Below, in pieces: positions 28,944 to 43,057 of a stretch of DNA of 64,000 nucleotides. The notes under the pieces were generated by a model that was given only the letters and a program-made list of their open reading frames with translations, made no database searches and was not told where the DNA came from. Made by a program: the position numbers and the translations under genes. The stretch's first letter is position 1. Each line of letters starts with the position of its first letter. Origin of the DNA: Amoebidium appalachense (lineage: Eukaryota; Ichthyosporea); the NCBI GenBank assembly GCA_963693365.1, contig CAVNZM010000003.1, forward strand, positions 6,076,001 through 6,140,000, written 5' to 3'.

Positions 28944-30105
28944 CTTCGTGTGTGTGTGTGTTCGTGTGTGCATGTTCGCACACGTGTGTGTGTGTGCGTG
29001 TGTGCGTGCGTGTGCGAGTACACGTGCATGGGTATTTGTGTTAACATATGGGCGCATTGAGTTGATGTTGCGGTGTTTTTACCATTAACCTGCATGGATG
29101 CACGTGTATGTGTGTATGTCGATCTGTTGTCTGTGTAGGCATGTCTATGCGCGTGGATATCATGTTGCAAAAGCCCTTCGATTCAGCACAATACCATACA
29201 AGGAGCAAACAAAAAATGTGAGAGTAGGTTTAACGGTATCAAATCATGTGTAGACATTCACTCTTAACCCAACACAATCAACACCATAGTTGATGGTTGT
29301 GTGATACACGACTCGTGTGTTGATATGATGTGTGTGGTGAGAGAACACTCGGGTGGGGCAGGGTGTGAATGTCAAGCGTTGCGAGTTCACTCTGGGTTAT
29401 GAGTGTCTGTGCGTGCATGCATGTACTTGCGTGTTTTTAGGTATGTGTGTATGTGTGCATTGTGCGTGCGTGCCTGGGTGAGTGTGTGCTTGCATGTGTG
29501 TGTGCCCGTGCGTGCATTCCTGCCTGTTGTGTGGGTGTGTTGTGCGCGCATGTGTGTTGGTGGTGGTCACGGGGAATGGGATTCCAGGTGGTCACTACTG
29601 ATACACCAATTGAGATGGATGGATGCCACAACGCCTCAACACAAGAAGTGTGAAGGGCAAAAATGAGGTGACATCACACGGCTGTTGTCCCCTTTTCCTT
29701 AGCCACTGAGCCTGGGCTAGCAGGCAGCTTGTCCTTGCCACTCCTGCACCACAGACCACACCGTCAGTGCTACGTCCACAGCAGGATGCCTTGCCACCCA
29801 CAAACACTAGCAGCCCCCCCCCCCCCCCCCCCCCCCCCTCCCCACCCCTTCCTCGAGGTAGAGGGGAAAAAACAAACAAAACAACCCACAAACACAAGCA
29901 TTGCCTTTACTCAACTACAACCCGGCACACATACAACAATCTTTGCACAGACACAACCAAGTCGGGGTGCACATAGCCCCCCTCCCCCCTCCCCCCTCCC
30001 CCCCCTCTCTCCCCTTTCCCCCCTCCCCCTCTTCGACCTTTCCACTCCCAGCCTGCCCTTCCCCATCCACCTATCCCCCTCCCCCCCCCCCCCCCTTCCC
30101 CTTCC

Positions 30106-30137
<32 letters not shown>

Positions 30138-30829
30138 ACACACCCACGCACCTTGCCAGTACAGGGACCTTGTTGAGCAGCCTGATAGTGATGGTGGAAG
30201 GCACTAGAAGGGTCGGCTCTCCGTCTATCTGCATGGAGAATGCCCTGCGTGTCGTCACCACCGCCTCACGGCACTGGCAGATGCGCACACACTGGCCAAT
30301 GCCTACTTGCTGCTTGGCCTATGGGGAGAAAACGTTAAAAATTAAAAGGGCATTAGAAGAGTATATCCCTCTGGATGTACGATACCCTACCACTAAATTT
30401 CGATAAGGTAAGGACAGAAGATAGACAGCAGCAAAACTGAACAAAACGCCTGTGCGTGTGTGTCTGATGACAACAACAATGAAGAAAGGTATTTTGGAGA
30501 AAAGAAGCTTCATTACTACTAAGTGGGGTATGTTTGCAGCAGTGGCAAGTTTTTTTGGCGATATGGTAAGTGGAGATAATTGGGTTTCGCATTTATTTCT
30601 TGCTCAAGGGGAAAGGTGAGCAAGGAGTGGGGGAGGGCGGATTTGGGGAAAAGGCAGGTTGTGTGTTTGTGTGTGCCTGTGCGCGCGGGCACGCAGACGA
30701 TGTATGTGTGTGTGTGTGTGTGGTGTGTGTGTGTGTGTGTGTGTGTGTCATGCATGCGTGCAGGTGCCTTTCCGTGGTGTGTGTGTGTGTGTGTGTGTGT
30801 GTCATGCATGCGCGCAGGTGTCTTCCCGT

Positions 30830-30870
<41 letters not shown>

Positions 30871-31291
30871 GGGGGGAGCCAGGGGGGGGGGGGTTAGCCG
30901 AGTGCATACATGCGTGCAGGTGCCTTTCCGTGGTGTGTGTGTGTGTGTGTGTGTGTGTCATGCATGCGTGCAGGTGCCTTTCCGTGGTGTGTGTGTGTGT
31001 GTGTGTGTGTGTGTAGGGGGGGAGCCAGGGGGAGGGGGGGGGGTTAGCCGAGTGCATACATGCGTGCAGGTGCCTTTCCGTGGTGTGTGTGTGTGTGTGT
31101 GTGTGTGTCATGCATGCGTGCAGGTGTCTTCCCGTGGTGTGTGTGTGTGTGTGTGTGTGTCATGCATGCGTGCAGGTGCCTTCCCGTGGTGTGTGTGTGT
31201 GTGTGTGTGTGTCATGCATGCGTGCAGGTGCCTTCCCGTGGTGTGTGTGTGTGTGTGTGTGTGTCATGCATGCGTGCAGGTGCCTTCCCGT

Positions 31292-31326
<35 letters not shown>

Positions 31327-31442
31327 GGGGGAGCCAGGGGGGGGGGGGGGTTAGCCGAGTGCATACATGCGTGCAGGTGCCTTTCCGTGGTGTGTGTGTG
31401 TGTGTGTGTGTGTGTCATGCATGCGTGCAGGTGCCTTCCCGT

Positions 31443-31484
<42 letters not shown>

Positions 31485-31510
31485 ATGCATGCGTGCAGGT
31501 GCCTTCCCGT

Positions 31511-31554
<44 letters not shown>

Positions 31555-31816
31555 TAGGGGGGGAGCCAGAGGGGGGGGGGGGGTTAGCCGAGTGCATACA
31601 TGCGTGCAGGTGCCTTTCCGTGGTGTGTGTGTGTGTGTGTGTGTGTCATGCATGCGTGCAGGTGCCTTCCCGTGGTGTGTGTGTGTGTGTGTGTGTGTGT
31701 GTAGGGGGGGGAGCCAGGGGGGGATAAGCCGAGGTGCATGCATGGTGCAGGTGCCTTCCCGTGGTGTGTGTGTGTGTGTGTGTGTGTGTCATGCATGCGT
31801 GCAGGTGCCTTCCCGT

Positions 31817-31853
<37 letters not shown>

Positions 31854-31963
31854 GGGGGGAGCCAGGGGGGGGGGATAAGCCGAGGTGCATGCATGGTGCA
31901 GGTGCCTTCCCGTGGTGTGTGTGTGTGTGTGTGTGTCATGCATGCGTGCAGGTGCCTTCCCGT

Positions 31964-32006
<43 letters not shown>

Positions 32007-32176
32007 GGGGGGAGCCAGGGGGGGGGGGATAAGCCGAGGTGCATGCATGGTGCAGGTGCCTTCCCGTGGTGTGTGTGTGTGTGTGTGTGTGTGTCATGCA
32101 TGCGTGCAGGTGCCTTCCCGTGGTGTGTGTGTGTGTGTGTGTGTGTGTCATGCATGCGTGCAGGTGCCTTCCCGTG

Positions 32177-32207
<31 letters not shown>

Positions 32208-33168
32208 GGGGGGGGGAAGGGGGTTAACCTTTCTAGGCCGCTTTTTGGGAGTGTCAATTTCTCTGGCACTATCAGCCTCGCTATCATGGCGTTCATCCCC
32301 AGTCCTGCCCAACTCTTCTTCGTCGCTGACGTCACCTTTGCTGATCACTCGGCGCTTGCTGGCCGGTAGCTCGGGTGTGACCAGTGTATCGGCCTCACTT
32401 TTCCTCTTCCTGCCACGGCCGCCAACCTGATTTGGAAACCGGTCAAAAAATCGGGCATTTGGGGTGTGTGTTTGTGTGTGCGTGTGTGTTTATGAGTGTG
32501 TTTGTGTGTTAAGTTTTTTGGGGGCTTCAGGGTGCGGGAGGGTGTGGGAGGTTGCGTGAAGAGAGTTATGTTGGGGTTGTGAGGGGGGTTCGACACGCAT
32601 ACTACTAGTCATATCCTTCGTCATCATGCCATTGGATGGGGAGCTGGAGTTGGGGGTGGAGGCTCTAGAGGGGTGTGTGCGTGTGATTGTGTGTGAAGGG
32701 GAAGGGGGGAGGTGGGGGGGGGGGGGGGGGGGGGGAGGGGGGGAGGGGGGGGGGGTACCACCTGCCGCCCCGTTGCCTTGGGCTCTTCCGACGCATAATT
32801 CACTTGTTGGCTGGCATGTGTTGTTGGTGCCTGCATCAGGGGAAAAGGTCAATACTTCTTATCAGGGCGGTCAATACATCTATTGTAAGTGACACCTAAG
32901 ACATTGCCGAGTCTCCATGTATCGACAAAGTGATATGCCCAAGCCTAAGTGATATGGCATGGTGCAATAAACACTGTAAACATCAAGTCTGATCATTTTC
33001 GAAACAATTTGCCTTACAATCCTATTTACGTTACTGAACCAACATTATAATCAACATTAAATTCTAGTGTCAGGCTATTTAGTAGTGAGTGTGTGCGTAC
33101 GTTGTTTTTCTTTTTCTTCCTGCAGTTATATTCCTTTTGGTTGCTTGTTTGGTTGGTACCGGTTGGTT

Positions 33169-33212
<44 letters not shown>

Positions 33213-33624
33213 GGGGGGGGGGGGGGGATCACCTGTTGCGCCGCTGCCTTTGGCTGTGTCAACATATCACCTGCTTTTTGACTGACTGCACACACAGAAC
33301 AAGTGCGCGCTATCGTTGCAGGTGCAGTCGAAGAGGAGTGGGATGCACAGGCCGAGTATGCCGAGTGCTACCAGGGTCACGGTCTTGTGGAGGAGCTAGC
33401 CCTTTTCTACCAAGAGGAGCAAGATGATGCCCTCATCAGGCGCAAGCTGCAAGCCCAGCCCTATGCCCCCACCAACCCATCCTACTCACCTTTGCCGACC
33501 AACAAGCGCACCAAGTTTGACTTTATGGTGCAGGAAGAGACTCCAAAGACGGTGCAGACCCCCCCAACTACACCCGTCATTGTGTATTTGGCCAATGTAG
33601 CCCCAGGGACCACCACCGACGAAG
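28171..33624 (+). CDS. Putative two-exon fragment of an unknown gene
   Basis: Exon-like blocks 28171-28307 (acceptor TCACCCAAAG, donor GTGAGC) and 33322-33624 (acceptor TCGTTGCAG, donor GTACAC) have compatible phases. They encode [32 protein letters not shown], then an acidic segment ([18 protein letters not shown]) and [14 protein letters not shown]. The family is not recognised. The pairing is inference: the 5-kb gap contains kinase exons on the opposite strand. The second block stops at a donor about 80 bp before the Ty3/gypsy-like sequence, which may have interrupted the gene. Confidence 0.35.
28850..29040 (+). repeat. (TG)n microsatellite
   Basis: TG repeats with CG and CA breaks; a looser TG-rich zone continues at 29400-29560. 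No exon is recognised between 28310 and 29590. Confidence 0.85.
29815..30145. repeat. Poly-C and CA low-complexity block
   Basis: C-runs at 29815-29838, C/T-rich DNA at 29975-30120 and (CA)n at 30123-30145. This is intron or 3' sequence just downstream of the kinase exon on the minus strand. Confidence 0.8.
30152..33270 (-). CDS. Diacylglycerol kinase, partial (accessory domain end)
   Basis: The firmest exon is 30318-30152 (acceptor CCCCATAG, donor GTGCGTGG). It encodes [14 protein letters not shown], then [19 protein letters not shown], then [10 protein letters not shown]. This is the conserved end of the DAGK accessory domain, where Q(I/V)DGEPW is the family signature; the Trp is replaced by Thr. 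Diacylglycerol kinases convert diacylglycerol and ATP to phosphatidic acid at membranes. Upstream, 32426-32229 (phase 0-0) encodes a GRGRKRKSE and TPKKRPRK basic, NLS-like insert and joins in frame. Mini-exons 32830-32762 (EEPKATGRQ end) and 33270-33233 (QPKAAAQQ end) are likely but weaker. The catalytic domain is not found; it may lie beyond the Ty3 insertion. Confidence 0.6.
30690..32205 (-). repeat. Higher-order TG satellite in kinase intron
   Basis: About 20 basic units of (TG)n-TCATGCATGCGTGCAGG-TGCCTT(T/C)CCGTGG. Seven of these are separated by a second unit, GGGGGGAGCCAGGGGG-(GTTAGCC or ATAAGCC)-GAG(G)TGCAT (near 30873, 31018, 31325, 31558, 31705, 31856 and 32007). It fills most of the intron between the exons at 32229 and 30318. 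Confidence 0.9.
33160..33230 (+). repeat. T-run followed by G-run
   Basis: About 40 T then about 17 G. On the minus strand this is the C tract then A tract immediately after a probable kinase donor at 33232. Confidence 0.9.
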
Positions 33625-33739
33625 GTACACAGTCATCCCTGCACGCACACACACACCGTCAGTCGCACCTCAATGTAACCTTCCTTGCACGCACAACCCA
33701 CCAACAACACCTCTCTCCTGGTCTCAATGCGATAGATAT

Positions 33740-34020
33740 ACAAATATATCCCAACCCCCCTCCCGGCACTTTTGCCGCCACTTATATCACCTCTGAGGCT
33801 CTCAATAATCACCACAGAAGTATGGTATGCCTTATTCTTACGCATGCAACCCCCTACCCCATCTCTATCCCTGTGTATAATTATGGTAACACTTCTATTC
33901 TTCCCCGGGATTTTGTTGTGGCTCGTGTAGATTTAATCGATATGGAAGGAGAAACACTACACACTTTAACAAGAGGCATGTTGGGCAAAATCTTCCCCGA
34001 GAGTCTTGAACTCACCCACT
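33740..34020 (+). pseudogene. Retroelement protease-adjacent fragment
   Basis: Encodes a beta-rich stretch including ISIPVYNYGNTSILPRDFVV and VARVDLIDMEGE, ending at 34020. This resembles the segment near retroelement aspartic proteases where 'x-N-x-G...I-x-G-x-x-V-A' patterns occur. No catalytic Asp motif is seen, so assignment is tentative. Confidence 0.35.
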
Positions 34021-34262
34021 GATGGTGGCGCCCCACAGGGACACAGCAGACCGGTGAGCCTTCCGCCTGAGGTGGCATTGCTGGTTAACGAACAGCTGGA
34101 TCTAACAGCCCCTGCACCAAACCAGCAACAATTAGTCCCCATGACCACCGACTTTGACCCGACAGACTACTGCCCTCTATCATGCCTATGTACCTGCTAT
34201 CATAAACGTGATTCATGTAGTGTTTGTTCTAGACTTAATTTTGCTTATCCTGCCCACACTAC

Positions 34263-34468
34263 TTGTTTACTTTCGCATTCTCCTTCTTTATCCCCTTCCC
34301 CTGCTTCCCCACTTTCCCCGGCTCCTTCCCCTCATGCCCCCCTCCCGGTGTCCTCTTGTTTCTCTTCCTCTCTTGCTTCTCTGCCCTCTTCTCCCTCTCC
34401 CCCCCCCTCTTGCATTTCCCTCTTCCCCCCTCTTTCCCTCCCCTCTTCCTCCCCTTCCCCTCTCTCTT

Positions 34469-34512
<44 letters not shown>

Positions 34513-37202
34513 ATCCCCCCCCCACCCCCCCACCCCCCTTCCCACCCCCACCCCCCTCCTCCCCTCCGTCCTTCCCCCCAACCCCACACCAACCCCTCAT
34601 AAGCTCATCTTTACATTCACTTGTCCTTTCTGTGGGTAATAGCATGCATACTATAATAAATAACGACACATGTGGTTATAATAGCCTAAATAGTGATATA
34701 AACCAAAATAATAATAATCTAACGCATTCCTACCGTAGAGACGGTGATAAGTGTTTGTACACGTATGTACATTCCCCTCCTGTGTGTAACAATTTTATAA
34801 AGGAGGTAGATATTACGATAAACAAGAATAATGAGTTTATCTCAACGAATAACGATAAACAGTATATCTCGTCTGAGTATATCTCTAAGCATATCTCAAC
34901 CGAAAATTCGTATATCTCTCCGATCGGTAAATCGGATATCTCACCTGCTACGGCTTTCATTGGAGTATGTAGCCCAGAATCAGATGATGACGGTGATGAT
35001 AAACCCCCTGCCACCACTAACTTGGTTCCTGCGGAGCCAACGTTTGGTGAGCGCCTAAATAAAGGTCAAATTGACCAACTAAAACAGATTATCTCCGAAT
35101 TTCCAGATGTGTTTAAGGTAAGAGTAGCCTCCATGGCTGAATTAGGGATAAAACACTACATTGACGTAGGAGACCACCCCCCCATTGCTGTTAAACCTTA
35201 CCGCACATCGCACGCCGAGAGAGAAGTAATTAGAAAAGAAATTGCAGAAATGTTAAAAATGGACGCGATTGAACCCAGCTCTAGTGCATGGGCAAGTCCA
35301 GTTGTATTAGTCCCCAAGAAAAACACCACGAAATTACGATTCTGTGTCGATTATAGAAATACGGTATACAAAGTGGCTAAGAAAAATGCTTATCCCCTAC
35401 CCTCTATCCAAGAAGCTTTAGATTCTTTTGCCGGTTGTACTATCTTCACAGTGTTTGACCTCGCCCATGGATATTGGCTTTTACCAATGGCCGAACAGTC
35501 TAAAGAACTCACTGCAGTCACCACACACATGGGTTTGTTCCAATTTAAAAATATGCCGTTTGGTTTATCTGCCGCACCCGGTACATTTCAGCGCTGTGTA
35601 AATCAAATATTAAACAGAGCACATGCCTATGCAAAAGCCTATCTCGATGATATAATTGTCGCTTCTAAGTCTTTCGGAGAACATCTTGTGCATGTACGAG
35701 ATATACTACGAAGATTAAATGATGCAGGTGCATGTGTGCAACTTGCAAAATGTGCTTTCGGAACTCACAGCACACCTTACCTTGGGCATGTTGTCTCGGT
35801 AGACGGCATCTCTGTAGACGAATCAAAAATCGACAAAGTACGTGATTGGCCTGTACCACAAAACATTAGTGAGCTTCGTTCTTTCTTAGGCTTAGCCAAT
35901 TACTATCGACGTTTTGTATGCAATTTTTCTTCTGTTACTGCCCCCCTCCGCCTTCTACATCGCGCCGATGCCATATGGCACTGGGGTGAAGCCCAACAAA
36001 ACGCATTTAACACACTCAAACATTTACTTATCACTGCCCCCATCCTTGCCCACCCCCGCTTTGATAGAGAATTTATACTGTACACGGATGCAAGTTATTC
36101 TGGCCTAGGCGCAGTGTTAGAACAACACGATGATGAGGGTATTTCACATGTAATAGCATATGCCAGCCGCTCCCTACACGACACAGAAACCAGATACGCA
36201 GTCACAGAATTAGAGTGTGCAGCCCTCGTGTGGGCAACAGAACACTTCCGTCCTTATTTATTTCAGACACATTTCAAAGTAGTGTGCGACCACACAGCCC
36301 TAAAAGCCCTACTTACCAAAGAATTGCCGAATCCCAGGTTACAACGCTGGGCACTCAAATTACAGAGTATGGATTTTACAATAATTGCCCGGCCCGGCAC
36401 ACAGCATGTGAATGCCGATGCCCTTTCCCGTCTCCCCGCGGTGACTGCTTCGCATTCCCTTTCTGCGGAACCAAGTAAGTACACACGCACACCCGTCCAC
36501 TTGAGTAATATTCCACATATGCCAAAGAAACGAACGGAGTTGTTTCCCTTAGAGGGAGGGATGCCATACACGACCCCTCAAGCGGACAGCACGACTGACT
36601 ATGCGCACAGCGTGAAAGCACTACCACAGGCACCTTCTCTAGAGACACGTACCACCGCATACATCACTAGAGAAGCATTGCGTAGTAGCTCGAAAATAGG
36701 GAGAACGGAAGCTCAAGATGCAACACTAATAGAGAAAAACACATGTGCAAATACTATTAACCCGGAGACAAACACGTACGACACACCCCTTCACACACAA
36801 AACACACACAACCACACACACAACACACACACCCACACACCCAATGCTTCCACACTCACGCACGCAGACACACCACACACACACACACCTACACAAAACA
36901 AAGATAACACACAAATGAAAGGACGTGAACATGATTTACAGCCAATGGATATTTACGATGAGCCCCAAAACACAACAAACAAGCGCGAAAACAAAACACA
37001 AACACCAGACACACATGAAATAACGCCACCGCCAGCCAAGAAGGCACGGATTATTGCATCAACAGACACAACAGACACACAAAACGACACAAACAACACC
37101 ACACTGTCACACACCGATCCCAAAAGACACACAGACACACTGGATAGAGCCGCGTTTTCGAAATATAACACCAACAGAAGTACGCGCATATCAAAGAAAT
37201 GA
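34263..37202 (+). CDS. Ty3/gypsy pol: reverse transcriptase-RNase H
   Basis: The frame is open from 34263 to 37202, but the recognisable domain starts near 35040. RT motifs: EPSSSAWASPVVLVPKK, LRFCVDYRNTV, FTVFDLAHGYWLLP (motif A Asp), FKNMPFGLSAAPGTFQRC and AYLDDIIVAS (YLDD). The thumb/connection segment contains LRSFLGLANYYRRF. RNase H contains LYTDASYSGLGAVL, the ELECAALVWA glutamate and VCDHTALKAL, ending HVNADALSRLP, all typical of Ty3/gypsy. The region before 35040 includes a poly-C run coding polyproline and is doubtful. After 36480 the sequence is low complexity (HTHTPN-type). Confidence 0.85.
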
Positions 37203-38663
37203 CCCGACATGCAAAGCAATCATTGACTATGTAACACAACAAATAACACCCACCGATGATAAGGTATACAGAGAAATATTACTGTGCAAAGACGCATACA
37301 TCGTGCATGATGATATTTTATATAGAGTAAGCATTCCACAGTCACGAAAAGACCCAAAAGATATTTTACGCCACGCATGATTATATGTTCCCTACGGCCT
37401 CAGACACAACACATTCCTTGCATGCCACGAGGATTTATCAGCTGGACACTACGGGTTTAATAAAACCTATATAAGAATACGCGAGCGCTTTTTCTGGCCA
37501 TCCATGTACGCAGACATACTTACATGGTGTCGTGGATGCAAAGTATGTGCAACACGAAAATCTTACCCGCGCATACGCATGCCGTCCACTTTCCGCGAAC
37601 CAGAAAGACCCCTCGACGTAGTCGCCTTGGACTCCATAGTGGGACCACTTAACCCACTCAACACTGAATGGGAATACGCACATATTAGTAGCTATCGATG
37701 AATTTACACGGTGGCCAGAAGCATGGCCTATGACCGAACCCACTTCCGAGAAAATCGCCAAAATATTAGTGGAAGAATTTATATGTAGGCATGGGATAGC
37801 CAAAAGCTTTCGGTTAGACAGAGCAAATTATTTCATAAGTAAATTATTTACTGCAATATGCCAAGCATTAGGCACAGAACAAAAACTCACGCCCGCATAT
37901 TATCATGATGCCAATGGACAGTGTGAAAAATTAAACCGGGATTTAACAAATAACCTAGCTATGTTCACGCAAGAGTACACAAAAACATGGGACTTATATG
38001 TGCCGTATATTCTTTTTGCATGCAGAAACACAGTGTGCAGTGCAACAGGACACACACCAGCAGAGCTCATGTATGGAAGAACGTTGCAATCACCCTATGA
38101 CCAACTATTAAATCACCCTAGTGACATCCCCTACTCACCGAAGGAATATTACCAACACTTATTAAAAATCTACGTTTTGCACAATGTCATGCACGTGCAG
38201 CAGAAATCTCCCGAATTGAAAAGCGAAATGAGCACACAAAGCCAAGTTTTGGGAAAAAGGTGACAAAGTATGGTTATATATACCAAGAAAAATAAAGGGT
38301 GTATCTCGAAAGCTCCTGCATATGTGGCACGGTCCTTACACAATAGTGAAACATGTAACAAACTCAACCTACGAACTAGCTAAAACAAAAGGAAAGAAAC
38401 TTAAAGCCCCCGTGCATGTATCCCGCATCAAGCCTTACTATAATCCTAATGCAAGACCCACCGATAAAATCCCTATGCCTATAATTGACAGTCCACTCAC
38501 CGAAACAGATATTCCCTCTCCACGTGATGCCACACCTATAGCTGTAACGGGACAAATTGCTTCCAAAAGTGGAAGATATTGGAGAATAAAATGGTCTGAC
38601 GGACAAGAAAACTATGATATGCCCCTCCACCATATGATGCACAAAGGTGGTGCACCGGCCTAG
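37203..38663 (+). pseudogene. Ty3/gypsy integrase, disrupted
   Basis: An N-terminal zinc-binding HHCC pattern is visible (HEDLSAGHYG and CRGCKVC). Catalytic-core pieces follow: VALDSIVGP (first Asp), FRLDRANYF (second Asp in a D-R-x-N context) and NGQCEKLN (Glu). A stop interrupts at 37378-37380, and the frame shifts near 37690-37700 and again near 38200-38260. The terminal part has a basic region (HVSRIKPYYNP) and SGRYWRIKWSDGQENYDM, which may be a chromodomain-like end. The copy cannot encode a continuous integrase. Confidence 0.75.
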
Positions 38664-39590
38664 GTTGATATTTCCCTTAAACATACTTGTATTTATAAGT
38701 GATAAGCTATGTTCGATATAAAGGTTTTTAAAATGCACTGAGCATATGGTTAAAGGAGAACACAGCCGCTGTTTCGGCCCGGTTGAGGTCATTATGGTGT
38801 CAAGCGAATGATCATGAGTAGGTTTTTTTTTTTTAAAATAGGTAGAAGCATCAACGCACGGACCCAGGCTGAGCCAACCTTGGTTTTCACGGAGTGGGCC
38901 GCAGCAGCTGGCAGCTGCCAGCTTTTGCACAAGCTGCAGCTGGCCGCCCAAATAGATGATTGTGCCGAAACACCAATCATATTTCAGAATATATAAAAGC
39001 CTTGTATAGCTACTGATATATGACGAATCATACTACGAGGCTATTTTATTGGACACATAATAGCCAAATACGGATCGTTATTTACTGTTGTCAGCGAATA
39101 GAATGAATCTTATCTCAAGTTATCCCAGCCGCTTAGCCTCGGGAACAACAACAGATCGAGATACATTTGTACAACACGTAAGGCTATACGACTGTACAAC
39201 AGTACTGTGTTTCGACAATTCGAGTCATCCATTTTCGACCACCCACCATGAATGATCTAATAATTATAAAGCCACGTTTGAGTGTGCAACAGTAAGCTGT
39301 GTTGAAACCCCTGGTTTCTGAACTACATTCCCTTGTGTGAGCCCAATGCTCCTAGGCGCACTTAGATTCATGCACTAAAGCTGCAGGTTGCATCTTGCCC
39401 AAAGCTGAGAAATGGACCAGTCTACATGTTCAGGTTGCACAGTTACTTGTTCCCGTCTACTGCTCTCTTTTTCTAAGCTGATTGAAACGACATGCTACAA
39501 GTTGAGACCACGTCCTGTCTGCAATGGCCTATCGCATTGCCATGGATGCCCTGAGAGTCCGGTCAACCTGCCTGTTATGTCCTGTGAACA
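38664..39590. other. No gene recognised
   Basis: Unique AT-rich DNA after the retroelement. It has a short imperfect palindrome around GCAGCTGGCAGCTGCCAGCT (about 38905) and a T-run at 38823-38835. No LTR was identified here. Confidence 0.4.
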
Positions 39591-39599
39591 CAAACACGC

Positions 39600-41275
<1,676 letters not shown>

Positions 41276-41489
41276 TGTTTTGTACTGGTCTAAGGGAGCA
41301 GAGTGCACAGAGGTGTCATGTAAACACGACAAACACAATATGGAGAGGGCAATCGGAGTTGTTCACGACACAAGAAAGTTTGAAACAACAACTGACGTTT
41401 ATTGCACTCTCGGGCTATTTTGTTCTGGCTCATTCATCATCTCATCTCAACTAGTGACGTAGAAAACTAAAAGCAATCATATGTTGTTG

Positions 41490-42015
41490 ACATAACCCCC
41501 CCCCCCCCCCCCCCCAGTAACCCACCCCTTCTCCCCCCCTCGCTCTCTTCTCTCTCCAGACTCGTTTTCACCATTGTTGATTCTCCCCCCCCCCCCCCCC
41601 CCCCCCGCCCCCCCTCTTTCCTCCCCCCCCCCCCCCCTCCTCCTTCTCCTACCGGGAAAAAACAAAAAACTTTGAACTCCACAAACACACGCGTACCCAT
41701 ATAAACACACGTGCATGTGCCGACGGCGCACATATGCACACCCATCCCACACGTGAACAAAATGAACGCATGATGCGTATATGGTCCTCCTGACTATGCC
41801 AGGAGTTAAAGGTTTATATATATAGATATATATATTTTACTTACTAAGTTATCTTTATCTCTAAAGTTTGGTGGTGGTGAGCTGTGGTTGTGGTGACAGT
41901 GATGGGGTGGGTAGGTGGGTGGGGGGAGCGGAGGGAAAGGGGAGAGGGGAAGGAGGGGGGAGGGGGGGGGGGGAGGTCCTGGAGGGGAAGAACCTTTTTT
42001 TTTTTTTTTTTTTTC
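41490..42015 (+). repeat. C-runs, G-rich and T-run low-complexity DNA
   Basis: C-runs at 41497-41515, 41586-41616 and 41621-41638, G-rich DNA at 41900-41980 and a T-run at 41996-42015. No coding signal. Confidence 0.75.
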
Positions 42016-42084
42016 CTCAATGATTTTGTCTAGGCGGCTGTGGGGATAAATGTGTGAGGACCAGGCCACATGGCAGAGTCAACT

Positions 42085-42460
42085 TGCAAAAAGCAGGATT
42101 ATTCTGCAAAAAGCAGAATTATTCTGCAAAAGCATAATCGCTCTGCTTTTAGCAGAATCACTCTGCTTTTAGAAGAATTATTCCGCTAAAAGCAGAATCA
42201 TTCTGCTTTCGACAGCAGAATAATTCTTCCTTTAGCAGAATGATTCTGCTTTTAGCAGATTGATTCTGCATTTAGCAGATTGATTCTGCTTTTAGCAGAC
42301 TGATTCTGCTGTTTGCAGAGTTCTACTTTAAGCAGATTGATTCTGCTTTAGCATGCTTTAGCAGAATAATTCTGCTTTTAGCAGATTGATTCTGTTTTTT
42401 GCAAGATGATTCTGCTTTTGCAGAATAATTCTGCTTTTTGCGGAATATTTCTGCTCGGAG
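42085..42460. repeat. Palindromic minisatellite AGCAGAATnATTCTGCT
   Basis: About 17-20 units of around 20 bp. The core, AGCAGAAT(C/G/A)ATTCTGCTTT, is itself a palindrome with arms AGCAGAAT/ATTCTGCT. Units vary at the central base and the spacer (TTTTAGCAG, TTTGCAG). The array could form alternating hairpins. Confidence 0.85.
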
Positions 42461-42959
42461 CAAGTTGACTCAGCTGATGTGGTTGGGCCCTTGTGTGTGT
42501 GTGCAAATAGTTACGAGCATACTCTTTTTGTGTCATGCTCGTACACCTGCCAGTAGGTGCACACCCGTGATATGCGTCACGTATGCACGTGTGTGTGTGT
42601 GTACCAGCGTGTTACACGTTTTTGGAAAACACTGTTCTTTTATACAACAGTCTATAAATTTCAGCTATAATTTGGTGGCCTCCATATTCATGTGTCTAAG
42701 AAACACAGCAGCCCACTCACGGTGAGCAATCGTGGCCCAAACCCACAGAAACTCACCAATTTACCACAGTTAAGTGGCCACCCAATGGACACCTATGCTG
42801 CTCAAGGATCCCAATTTAGCTTAGAACCTTTGATTGTGGGAATGTGCAGGCTGGAATTTCTTAAAGCCCCCTCCATCCCCCCCCTCCCCCTCCGCCTGAC
42901 ACCCCCCCCCCCCCCCCCCCCAGCCCCTTCGATATTCCCCCGCCCCCATAACTAAATGC

Positions 42960-42978
42960 CAACACACAGGCACACACG

Positions 42979-43057
<79 letters not shown>

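Larger units (their letters stand above)
33700..38663 (+). mobile_element. Ty3/gypsy-like LTR retroelement, degraded
   Basis: Order is pro-adjacent fragment (33740-34020), RT-RNase H (open), integrase (broken) and a C-terminal region to 38663, which is Ty3/gypsy gene order. I found no flanking LTRs, primer-binding site or polypurine tract, and no DSG/DTG protease motif. The edges given are those of coding similarity, not true termini. Confidence 0.75.

Noticed and set aside
33700-39000. LTRs of the Ty3/gypsy element
   Set aside because: I compared the flanks by eye and found no convincing direct repeat; the copy may be truncated at both ends.
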